Made by a program: the position numbers and the translations under genes. The notes beneath the pieces were generated by a model that made no database searches, was not told where the DNA came from, and saw only the letters and a list, made by a program, of their open reading frames with translations. DNA of 64,000 nt, taken from contig BQMF02000334.1 of NCBI GenBank assembly GCA_027922465.2, positions 62,001-126,000 on the forward strand, given 5' to 3'. The stretch is from Turritopsis dohrnii. Its lineage: Eukaryota > Cnidaria > Hydrozoa > Anthoathecata > Oceaniidae. Positions 1 to 11,200 of the stretch are shown piece by piece (the first letter of the stretch is position 1; each line of letters begins with the position of its first letter).

Positions 1-452
1 GCCAGTGTGAAAAGCTCGTTTGTGTGGCCAGTACTCCAACCGAAACCAAACACTTGATAATCTTGAGAATATGACAGAGTCATTTCTTTCCAGTTGTACA
101 ACCGAAACGGACATGGAAATGAAACGGTATCAAAATACTTCGCGCTTGGTACCGAAGACATGTTGTAACGATTAACAGAAGCAAGTGCGGACTGAATCGA
201 ACAGCGATTAATACTGAGGAAAGTGCAATTTGTAATGGAGTGGTTTTGTACAGCGAAAAACGATTTGCAGTGTTGATGAAAATAGCAGTCTCCGAAACAG
301 TCTTGGAAGGTTTGAACAGGCCACCAGGCTATCACATCTTCAGCATTGTATTCTGGGAAATCTTCTGCCTCGTATTCGTAAAAGAACATACTAGCGAAAA
401 CAAGTTCCATGAAAACAAGACTGGCAAAAAATAAAACTTTCTTCCAAATCAT
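1..452 (-). CDS. Secreted PAN/apple-like protein, first exon (partial, runs off left edge)
   Basis: A frame of 150 codons without a stop begins at the ATG at 452 and is still open at base 1, so the gene continues outside the window. The first 20 residues (MIWKKVLFFASLVFMELVFA) have a charged start and a hydrophobic core, as in a signal peptide. Around residues 50-85 there is a cysteine pattern, DCFGDC then HCKSFF then NCTF, resembling the PAN/apple fold, in which spaced cysteines surround an SF or AF motif. An in-frame TGA lies upstream of the ATG, supporting this start. PAN/apple modules bind proteins or carbohydrates outside the cell; the ligand here is unknown. It lies downstream of the two JmjC exons on the same strand, where the rest of that domain would be expected, so it may be nested in a JmjC intron or be an adjacent gene. 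The coding call is fairly safe; the family is an inference. Confidence 0.6.
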   Translation of the reverse strand, partial: MIWKKVLFFASLVFMELVFASMFFYEYEAEDFPEYNAEDVIAWWPVQTFQDCFGDCYFHQHCKSFFAVQNHSITNCTFLSINRCSIQSALASVNRYNMSSVPSAKYFDTVSFPCPFRLYNWKEMTLSYSQDYQVFGFGWSTGHTNELFTL

Positions 453-655
453 TTTTGAAGAACTGCTTTTGACAGTGCTATTAAGTTCAATCCGCGTTCA
501 TTTTACGAACGGATAAAACTATCAGTATTAATATTTCATGAAGGCAAATACATAGTATCGTTATATATAAAATCTTTTCATGTAGTGGTCAGTTTTACCA
601 TAGACAAGTGGAAACATCCCCTCAAAATCATTGTTTAGATAGTGAATCCACTGAC

Positions 656-2119
656 CTGTTGATAGACGGCCAGTTGTTCAGAAAATCGATTTTCCGTCAC
701 AATGAAATCTTTCCGCCCGTCAATTAAGCAATGGAAATTTTCGTCGGCGTCGTAGTGGATGACGGAACGAGTGCCGCCGTTGCTCATCCAAAGGTCCGCC
801 TCGTGGGCGTTTTCGTGAAATGTTCCGCATAATACACTGCTGACAGCCTAAACTGACAAAAGATATAATAAAGCCGCGGCGTGAAATAAAGATTTATTGA
901 TGGTGGGACACTATAGATATTTGTCTGGTATTGTAAAAACATTGTAATATGATCGATTCAAAATTGCAAGATCCGTGATTCCACTCAACATAGGTCTCTG
1001 AATCACTTCATGTTGGCTTCAACGATAACTTAACTGGATATCAGAAGCCAGGGAGAAAAATTTCTTTTCCATATTATCACATTCATTATTCATACATTTT
1101 AGTTCATATTTCCACTTTAATGTCCTGAAGAACACGATAGATTTCAATAATTCCAATATCACGCCCGTCTCCTAAAAACCAAACCAATATCACGCCCGTC
1201 CCACAAACAATAACTTTAACGATGGAATGACTAATACCGATTAAACATCAACATCCAAGTTAGCCAGTTATTGTTAGCCCGCAAAGACCGCAGCTAACTT
1301 GATATTGTCTGTACGCTTTGATCGATTTCATATGAACACGACATCAAAAGGGATTGGAAGCCATTAGAACGAGTGACATCTTTCTGTTATCAAACGCAGT
1401 ATGAACAAATCGACAAAGGCGTACAGACCATATGGAGTTAGCGATTAATAGGCTATGTTTATGTAAGCCTTAACGCTCTCCCAATGAGGATGGATAGATC
1501 GTATTCAGATAAATCATCAGTTTTCTTGAGTAAACACAAATTACTTGGTTCCCTAAAACTAAACCAGGATTTGAAAATTGCAAGACTTCCACTAACCCTT
1601 ACGTTTTAGCTTAACCAATCAAATACAAATAAAAACTGTTGCTAAGCGACTAAGTTTCGCAATTGTTTTCATTACCTGAACGTCCGTCATCATTTCCACC
1701 GGCAGCAAACTAACGACGTAAATATCCGACGAACGATATTCCTTCAAAAAACGCCGAAATCTCATTCGTCCCGTTGAGCAACTACGGTCTTCCGATTTCC
1801 GTTCTACTAGCACGTCTAGATCGCCGTATTTCTCCGTCAAATAATCGTCGGACCACATCGTTATCGCAGGTGACGCCCGTATGACGCCACGATAAACCAA
1901 CGGCACACCAGGTTTGACGTGGTGTTTATAAAGTTGACTGGCAGTCAAAAAGTGATCATACTGTCTGACGTGGGATTCTGGTTTGCTTTGCCAACCAAAC
2001 GGTTTTAAATGTCCATCATACGAATGTTGAAAAGGAGGTGGGAACTCTATTTCACCTGACTTCAAGAACACGAAATTAGTAAAAGCAAGAAAGATGAATT
2101 TCAAAGTGCAAGATATCAT
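656..2119 (-). CDS. JmjC (cupin-8) domain oxygenase, secreted or ER type, two exons, 3' end missing
   Basis: Exon 1 is 2119-1676 (148 codons, ending CAG before gtaatg) and exon 2 is 847-656 (64 codons, after tttag and before gtcagt). Both junctions are phase 0. Residues 1-22 look like a signal peptide. Exon 1 carries the N-terminal part typical of invertebrate cupin-8 JmjC proteins (LKPFGWQSKPE, VKPGVPLVYRG, DIYVVSLLP). Exon 2 holds the start of the double-stranded beta helix with the HxD iron ligands in SVIHYDADENFHCLIDGRKD. Family members are Fe(II)/2-oxoglutarate dioxygenases that hydroxylate proteins; the signal peptide suggests action in the secretory pathway. The second iron-binding histidine and the last strands are missing. 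They should lie below 656, but that space holds an unrelated start exon, so the gene is interrupted, truncated, or continues beyond the edge. The substrate is unknown. Confidence 0.75.
1153..1200. repeat. Short direct duplication in the JmjC intron
   Basis: The 17-base string ccaatatcacgcccgtc occurs at 1153-1169 and again at 1184-1200. The rest of the 848-1675 intron shows no coding signal on either strand. Confidence 0.6.
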
Positions 2120-2702
2120 TTTATTCCAGATAAGTCATGATGCTATGTTGTCGACCCCATGTTTTACCTATTTCATTTAACCTAAACAATAACAACAACA
2201 ACAGAATACAAACAGCATCAGGGACCACTCAATAATTACGACACGCTGAATTTGCTGTTTTAAACCATCTGAAGTAATTAAGTAAGAACACCATAACACG
2301 GATTAGCATCTCGCTTTTTCGCTCTCTCCTCAATTAAAACCTTCTTAATATCGTCTGGATGAACGAGACGCAGCAGCGTGCACCTCATCCTGACAGATCC
2401 AATCAAATTTAACAAAATTCATTTCAAAAACTGTTCTTCTATGTTTGATGAGAAAGGATACAGTAGGTAAGATCTGTTTCATCATAATTTTTCTTGGAAA
2501 AACATAATTGCTGTTGTCTCACTGACGAAAATAAAATTTACAAAATGTCTTGGATTCGGAAAATACGAAATAATCAAATCGTATGCCCGCTTACATTTTA
2601 TTTCGATGGTTCTGGCGCAACAAGTACTAGTTGCTGTAGACGAAATAAAACACCATTTCTTCATCAGCCACGTGACTATACGCCCTTGGAGTATAACTTC
2701 CC
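2120..2702. other. Intergenic gap between JmjC start and DDX54 stop
   Basis: This 583-base gap should hold the JmjC promoter and the DDX54 3' untranslated region. I see no repeat, RNA gene or convincing coding frame. The plus-strand open frame that crosses 2494-3075 is antisense to the DDX54 terminal exon and resembles no protein I know. Confidence 0.6.
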
Positions 2703-5700
2703 CTATCTCTTTCTTTTAACGCCCTTGCCACCAGAGGATTTTTTATTTTGCCACGATTTTTGCCTTTCCACACGAATTCGATTTTTAATCATTTGGTCTT
2801 TGGTTTTGAGTGTACCTTTACTGGGTTTCTTTGCACCCTTGTTGAAGCTTGCTTTCTTCCGTGATTCTTGCATCTTCCCTAAACGACACAACCACAAAAA
2901 AATTACATCAGCGAATATTTATATCATTTCAATATATCAAAAGAGCAAGAGGAACACTTTACGGACAAATTTACAGAAACGTAACATTTGGCAATTTGGA
3001 AAAACGTGGCATCGCTCAATAACTTTCTTATTCAGTCCAGACAGAAAGCATTATAAGATTATTTCATTTCCATAATTAAAATGAACACTTGGAGGAAACG
3101 ACTGGAAGAAGCAAAGCAAACTGTCGAGTCTCGTTAACCCAAACAAAAACCGAAAGGCCTATACACTAATATTTTTGGATAATAAACGTGATTTGAGTGT
3201 CTACCTTTCTGGCGTGGAATTGTTCTTCTGTTATGAAGAGTAGCTCCATTACTGTCCTCGTCGTCATCATCGACGCGTTGTGACGACATGACGTTCTTCT
3301 TCTTCCATTCGACGTATCTGGAGGGATCATACGAAAATAAAAAACAACAAAAAAAAACAATGAGAAGGAGGCCACAAAATATAAAATAAAATTCTTTGTT
3401 TTGAGTAATTTACCTCTCCAGTGGGCAAAATCGTCAAAAAATCACTGCGATGAAGAGAATTTTCATTAAAATAATATTTACATTTCTATAGAAATGCACT
3501 CCTTCACAGTGATTTTCAACAAACTTGCCCACTGGGTCGTCTCTATCACAGAGATGATGAAAACTAACGAGAAATCATATAATCACCTTTTCGACTTATA
3601 AGAAGCTGGGATGTAACTGCCGCTTTCTGTTTTAATCTTTTTCGGTTGGTTACCATCAGTCGAGACGAACTTCTTTCTCTTGCGATCCCTATGACAACCA
3701 AGAGATCGAATTCTTCAAGTAACGATAGGATTAAAAACATGAAAAAACAACATTCAAAGTCAGTACCATTTTTTAGCTGCTTTGTTTTGTTTCATCTTAG
3801 CCGTATCGTCTGTTGTCATGTCAACAGCGAACTGATTGGCTTCGTTCTTGAATGACTTGATGCTGAATCTGCACGAAAACCAAAACATGTGAATAACACC
3901 AACATAAGCAAAGTAAACAGTTGTCATGGTCCACTAAGAACTTAACAGCTCTCACCCCTGTTCGCCATGATAATCAGCTGCTTGTCTGGGGATGTAATTC
4001 ACATCTTTGTAACCTAAAACAGGTCGGTATGATCACGGCATTCAAATGAAGTGAGGCTTAGAGTTATGGAAAATAGTGCGCAGGATATTTCTTATTCAAA
4101 TTTATACTTTCAATTTACCTTAACAACTAAAATATCAAAGTCAATTATACACTTGCAGAAGCACGCCAACACGCAACTTGAAAAATTTCTTAAAACTCCC
4201 TCCATACGATTTTCCTATCCGATTGAGACATTCTTTAAAAAAGCGCCTTCCACGAACAAACCTGGTAGTGTTTGTGTCACCTCTGTACGTAAACCCTCTT
4301 GAACAGATCTCACAAGTTATAACACCACCACGTTAATCTTATATGTTGTGGAAGCAAACATTGAGAAAAAAAACCCCGCGGAAACAGCATAACTGCTAAC
4401 AACACTATCCTGGCGGTTAACTTGCTTAATTTCGATTGAATATTTACTTATTTATTTACGAATGTTCCCCCGGGATAGCCTCTTCAGTTTCTTAAGGTAC
4501 TATTATCGATGAGGGTCCTGCGAAGGAGGTCCTAGAGCATTTAAGGTCTCCATTCGGGCTACGGAAGCTGTATTAACAGCAGCCGCTCAACCAGATAACT
4601 ATCCTAGAAATCATTCCTACTCTCTTGCTGAGTGTTATAGTCGCGGGCATGACTCGGTCAGGGATTGAACCCGCTACCTCCTGAACACGAAGCGAGCACG
4701 AAAGATCGATATACCACGTCATAATTTGCTTGCTTAACCCATACAAATATACCAACGTTTTGATGCCTCTTGTTAAGCAACCCGATAGCGTATGTGAATA
4801 TTATGAATAGACACAGTAAAGCACCGAATGCTTTACAGAAACAGGAAACAGAAACAGGACCACAGAAGCCCGAAAACCCCGAAATATAAAGATAATAAAA
4901 ATGAAAAAAACAAAAACAAGTTCACCTTTATTCTGGAACGTTTCAGCGATATAGTTTTCCTGTGAACAGATTGTAAACAGATTGTAATGCTCAGTCGATC
5001 ACGCACAAGTAGAAAGACAAACTGTCATGTACATCTGACAATTTCTCCTCACAAAACATTTACGAATCAATTGACCGTTCCACAGAATCCTCCTTAATAC
5101 ACCATGAAACAAACATATCACAATGAGATCTTTAAAAATGTCTCCATGAAAATAATGAAAGGGGTTCAGAAACAAAACTGTTCATTGGAACAGTGCTTGA
5201 AGGAATTCCAAAGCAAGTAATAATTTTGAAAATAATTTTGTGGTTGTTTCCTGGAACAGCGAATACGAGTTAAACCACATCTTTCGTCACATCTCCATCT
5301 TACTTCGCCAAACCTGCTTATTCTCTGGTTCTTCCATGCATTTACAAAATGCAACCACCTACATTATTCAATTCATTTTGCCTGTACTCGCCTTAAACAG
5401 CAACTAGTTTTGACATTGCCTGTCATGCAAGAAGAGTTTCATGACGTATCAAATATCTGTCAACACAGCTTCATATTACTTCTTGTTTGAGCAAACGAGT
5501 GTCGTGACGGTGATATGCTTTGTGCTTTGTTTCACCGAAGCTTTGCAGTGAGGAGAAATTATAAGGTAGATCTACACTATAAAACCCCTTGTTTCTCGTC
5601 GGGCAACAAGATAAAGTGTTTCATTAGCTTTTCATTGGTCGTCATCTATGTGAGATCTTCCATCCCCCTAATTTGTTAAAATATCACCGTGGAGGAGTAC

Positions 5701-8248
5701 ATTTCTCTACAGAGGCACACAAATATACACACCATTTCAATGAAAATGCACTTCCCCAAAGTGATTTTTTTCCGATTTCACCCACTGGGCATACCAAGTA
5801 GCACAGTAAAGGCCGTAAGGTACTTACAAAAACAATGAAGAGAAAACACAACTCACATCTGAGATGGAAGCTAATTTTTCTTCTCGCACTTCTTCTGATG
5901 GTTTATCGCGTAATTTTTGTTTCTGTCTTTCGATAACAGACGAATGATATTCCCTGTTCAAGTCGAACGATACAACGTATTATCGATCAACCAATCATAT
6001 GTTCACAGTAAAGAAACACATACACAGAGAATAATTTAATCGCTACAACGTAGGGAAAGTCCAGTGCTATCGAAAGTAGCTAACATGCACATTCAAATAA
6101 CCATTTCGTGGTCGAGTATCAACTTTCAAAGTTTCTTCTCAAAACAACAGAATTAAAATAGCGAATAAAGATTTCAATCCTGGACGAAACTTCACTTCAA
6201 GTGATATTGATGTTTGAGAGTAACGAAAGAGAATGAACTGGTGAGACGACATAAGTGTTTCTGAATGCAATGATGCAAGTTTGCAAATTTACTCTTTCGC
6301 ATATTAAATAACTTTACAATACCCCTCCACTTGTAACTTGACATACAAAAGAAAAATTAAGCGAAAGAACCAATCACGTTTTTTCTCTAGCATAAAGAAC
6401 CAATCACATTTTTCCTCTAACATAACTTCAGACTCTTCCACTTTGAAACAAAAGAAAAGTAAAACAGAATCCCTCATCGTACCTTTTCACTTTCATCACG
6501 TGTTCAGATTCTCTAGACTTTTTCGTATTCATACTTTCAAACACAGTCTACAGTTGAAGAAGCAAATTAAAATTAGGAAAGGTGACCATCTCGACATTAC
6601 TGCGCATGCACACGGTTCTCATTATCATTAGGAAGTCAGATCTCAACAGAACAGGGCGCATTTGTTACGCACACACCACAAGCAATCAAATAAATTTGCT
6701 GCTTATATTGACACCATGCAATCAACATCAGGTCAACTTGATTGGCTGGCAAACGGAACGTTTGAGAATATTCACTTTTTTTTGGAGCGAAAGGAAGGAA
6801 TCCCGATGTTTGTTTGAGCTATATAGAAAACCTTCAAACGAAGATAACCGAAACATTGATAACAACTGAAGTCTTAACAGCCCGTGAGCATGCGCATTGA
6901 CTATATGTGAAGTTTCTAGCGGGAATAAAACAGTTCATGACTAACTAGACTCGGCTTAAACTTTTGTAGACAGGACAACAAATTATTCAGATGTTCGTTT
7001 GTATCTTGACCAGAGTTCACTAGAAAAAACAAAAACAAAACAAAAAACATTTCAAACTACGAGATGATTAATATGGAAGCCATTTACAGTTTTCTCGACT
7101 GTATCAACCAATCAGATTGCAGAGAGCGCTTCCACGGCGATATTCTCCGCCTAGTGGAGATCCAACTTGAACATTGGATACCGTATTTTTTTCCCTTTAG
7201 AAAGCCTCTTAAAGAAGGCAATGTATTTAGTTGAACAACAGTGTACAGCACCCTGCTAACATTTTGTTTAGTTTCGAAAAGCCAAAATAACAACAAGACT
7301 CAATCTACGACTCACTAAAAAACGGGTGTACGGAAACTGCTGACAAATCGATTTCCTTGCATCGTTTGATGGATTCGTTCGAGGCACATTCTCGGGATTT
7401 GATGTAATTCTTATAGCCGTTCAACATGACTTTCTGCATGGAGTTCTAAAGAAGAAAAACTCTCAGTGGAAAGAACAGAATTGACTTTATACATATCATG
7501 CATTTCTACTGTTCAGTGGATGTGTGCTGCAAATAATCACAGCGGAGGAGCGCCTTTCTGTAGAAAACACACATATACACACACCATTTCAATAGAAATT
7601 CACTTCCTCGCAGTGATCTTTTTGACGATTATGAACACTGGGTTAGGTCCTTCACATGACCCACTAGGCAAATCTTTCGTTTAAAGCGAAAAGGTCAATG
7701 TTTTATACTTTCAGTAGCGAGAAAAGAGGCTTCGGCATTTTCTCTTAGAACTTTTACCAAATTGCCACCAATCGAATCGCGGAGAAGACTGTGCTTCCCG
7801 CTAAAAATAAATCGCACAATGGAAATTAAATAAGTTGAAAATAAAATGCTGGAAGTCATGTGGTATACACACGATAATCACTATCCTCCTCTGGAAGTCA
7901 TGTTGTATACACACGATAATCACTATCCTTCTCTGGAAGTCATGTTGTATACACACGATAATCACTATCCTTCTCTTTTCATTCAATCAGTCTGTATATT
8001 TCTATAGAAATGTACTCCCTCGCAGTGTTAATTATATTTCTCGTGCTGCTTTTAATAAAGGATTGTTACATATCGTTCCTTAAATTTAAGGTATTCGTTG
8101 CTAATCGGAAATCAACGTTAAAAAACGAGTGATCAAGAAAAATAGGAAATACAAATTCCTACCAGATTAAAGTTTGTCTGTTGAGCTTTTTTCACATACT
8201 CTTGTTTATCCGCAATCACCGCTTGTGGAATACTTCCGAGAAGACCAT
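2703..8248 (-). CDS. DDX54: DDX54 exons 19-28: DBP10-type C-terminal region
   Basis: Exons: 8248-8163, 7445-7316 ([21 protein letters not shown]), 7019-6946 ([11 protein letters not shown]), 6547-6483 ([17 protein letters not shown]), 5953-5857, 4013-3956 ([16 protein letters not shown]), 3868-3767 ([11 protein letters not shown]), 3688-3587 ([21 protein letters not shown]), 3317-3205 (acidic DDDDED) and 2878-2703 with the TAG stop. The segments match the order found in human DDX54 ([65 protein letters not shown]). The exon at 5953-5857 ends in phase 0 while the one at 4013 needs one leftover base, so an exon of length 3n+1 lies between them; I could not identify it. The end is Lys/Arg rich, as expected for RNA binding. 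Confidence 0.88.
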
Positions 8249-11200
8249 CTGAATCTATTGAGAGTAAGTAAGGTGGAAATGGAGGCAGTGGCTGTTAGTC
8301 AGGGTATGTGTTTAAGAAGGTTGTAGATGGTTCCTATCTCTTACTTGAAAGACTTGAACTCACGACAAATAACTATCCCACTGGACGAAAAATCGTCAAA
8401 GTCACTGCGATGGAGAGCATTTTTACTGAAATAGTACGTATATTTCTATAGAAATGCACTCCTTCACAGTGATTTTTCATCAAATTTACCCACTGGGATT
8501 CCTTTTCAATTAACTGAATTTGGGCTAAAATTTGCAGTTCCAAAATCTGAATCAGCTTTTAGTATATTGAAACTTTCCATCAATTTATTTATTTTGCCTA
8601 AATATTGAATGGCCAAACATTGAATGGGTGCTAATTGAAGAGAGCATAATCAGTGAGGGTACTTACTTCCAAATCAGGAAAGTTTCTAAGATTCACAGAA
8701 GGGGTTACCTAGTATAATACTATAGCCAAACTTTATAAAGCTTTATAGGAAAGATCAATTTCCTGAGAGATTAGGTGGACACTTAAATCAGAGATTGGGT
8801 TGTATGCTACGCCTATGTAATTTCGTTGATACAGTTGTCAAAAAGTAAGATTAATATATTGAACACTGCTACTACTACTTAATTGGTGGTTAATCAAAAA
8901 ACTCATCAAGGATTAAAGAAACCATATAAAGTGGCAATACTGTTACATGACGAACAAACCTGGAGTATGCTGGCTGTTTGGAAATTTCAAGGGTCTGCCC
9001 AAAAAAAGATGTAAGTCCATCACAAATCCCAGCTAAAATTGTAGAATAAATAATATTGTTTATAATTCAAAATCCAACAACTCAAGACGTTCACACAAGA
9101 AAAATAATCACAATCAATTATACTAACAACCAGGAAGTCAAACCACGGTTCCTTTTACAAGAACCAGGAAGTATTGACTCGTCACGGTGGCTGTTATTTC
9201 TTAGAAAAGAGCTTATATTGTTCTAAATCAATTTCGAGAGCTAATTCTTGTAGTATGCTTGTTTTTATTTTTGTAGTCAAACTTGTCACCCACACCAACA
9301 AAAAAAATAATGAGCAGTTTGAAGAAACTTGAACATATTATTAGTATTCGGACATTTTGATTTGTTCATTTTTACTGATTGTGTGACTTGGAACTTAATG
9401 GTATGGTGGATACTCGGAATAATTCTTAACTTTCAAACTAAGTTCATATCCTTGTTGTATTGAGTTCTTCTTATAGAAAATAAAGTGTGTCACAAATCAA
9501 ATTTAAATCAATGATCCTTTAGTTAATGAAACAACATATACACTTCACTACTCTGCTCTATTTCAACAAATATTGAGCACTTTTTTCGATTAGAAAAACT
9601 ATTCCTTCGACTACATATGAATAATGAAACAAAGACAAAACAATAATGTAATAGTTTGTATTAAAAAAAAAACAAAAACAAAAACAAAAGACAAACTTCA
9701 TCTTTCATCACAAATGAATAAGCTGTCCCTGATCTCCCAGCACGAGCGACACGACCTAGTGATGAAGAAGAGAAATTAAATTGATCAGGCCACTGAGTTA
9801 ACTGATGATAAACAGAAAAAGAAATCAGAAATCAAATCACAAAGTATACCATCCTTCAAAATAAAAACAACTGAAAACGTACCGACTCGATGAACAAAAA
9901 TCTTCGGTTTGGATGGAAAGTCATAGTTGATCACATTGTCTAACATTGGGATATCAATGCCACGAGCCTAAATGAATGATTTTTTGAAAAGGTGTAACGC
10001 TGAACATTTCAATGAGAAGATCAAGATGTTGATCTACTTGTTGGGGGATTACATCTTGAGAAAACTGGCAACAAAAACAACTAAAGAAAGGTACACCTAC
10101 ACAGTGATCCAAATAGCAAATCACTTGAGTGTTAAAATAAGAAGAGAGACTACTATCAAAGAATCCCTTACTGCAATATCAGTTACTATCATCACCATGC
10201 AAAGTTTCTTTCTGAATTTGGCAATGTTAATTTTACGTGCTACATGAAGAAAGTAAAAATTTAGTACAGTAGCAACACATATCAAAGGTTTTTTGACTTT
10301 AGGACACCCGTGGTGGAGTAAAGTATTTAAAATACCCGTGGTTTCTCCTCCTCTTACTACTACTACTCCTCCAAGTTATGAACGTTTTCGTGCAGCGTTT
10401 ACATGACATCGTTGCCGAATTCGCAAATTTGGGCAAATTAGGACTTCCAGTTGACCAATTTTCATGAAAATTTGCACAGAGCACAATTGAAAGGTGCTGA
10501 TTTCTAATTTGACAATGATTTTGCCAGGTTTGACTAAAATTGGCCAAATTTGGACCAAATTTCGAAAGGTCTTCAATTTTCATAAAAATTTGCACGGATA
10601 ACATTTGATAGGTGCTGATTTCGAATTTAAGGTTTGACTAAAATTGGGCAATTTAGGCCAAATTTGGACCAAATTTCGAAAGGTCTTCAATTTTCATAAA
10701 AATTTGCACGGATCACATTTGAAAGGTGCTGATTTCAAATTTGGCAATGATTTTGTCAGGTTTGACTAAAATTGGCCAATTTAGGCCAAATTAGGACCAA
10801 ATTTCGGAAGTTCTTCAATTTTCGCAAAAATTTGCACGGATCACAATGAAAGGTGCTGATTTTGAATTTGCCAGTCATTTTATTAGATTTGAACATAACT
10901 TGGTAATTCGGCAACGTTGTATTTTTGAGACTAAATATGCATCGTTGTGTTACGTCCTGAAGTCTTCAAGCCATGCGGCTTCTTGTTATTATTAAAACAC
11001 TGCTAAGAACTATGTTAATCCTAAAACAATCAAATTCAAAGAGAATTTCCAAAGAAAACAAATGGCAACTCACGAGGGTTTGAATTGCAGGGATTTTATC
11101 TCTTCTTTCAAAAGGAATTTGCTTCATTTTGTTTTATAATCAAAATTCACATTCTCCTTTTTCATTTTTTGTTGACAACATGCTACCTTCAGATACTTGT

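Noticed and set aside
2494..3075. 193-codon plus-strand open frame
   Set aside because: It is antisense to the DDX54 last exon, has no recognisable domain, and is mostly intron and gap sequence.
10299..10604. Two overlapping minus-strand frames of 101 and 66 codons
   Set aside because: They are translations of a degenerate tandem repeat in a DDX54 intron.
11044..11120. Minus-strand frame ([17 protein letters not shown]) as a DDX54 exon after the SSLDQT exon
   Set aside because: It does not fit the phase of the preceding exon. The true next exon, with ARKINIAKF and VTDIA, is at 10239-10172 and fits on both sides.
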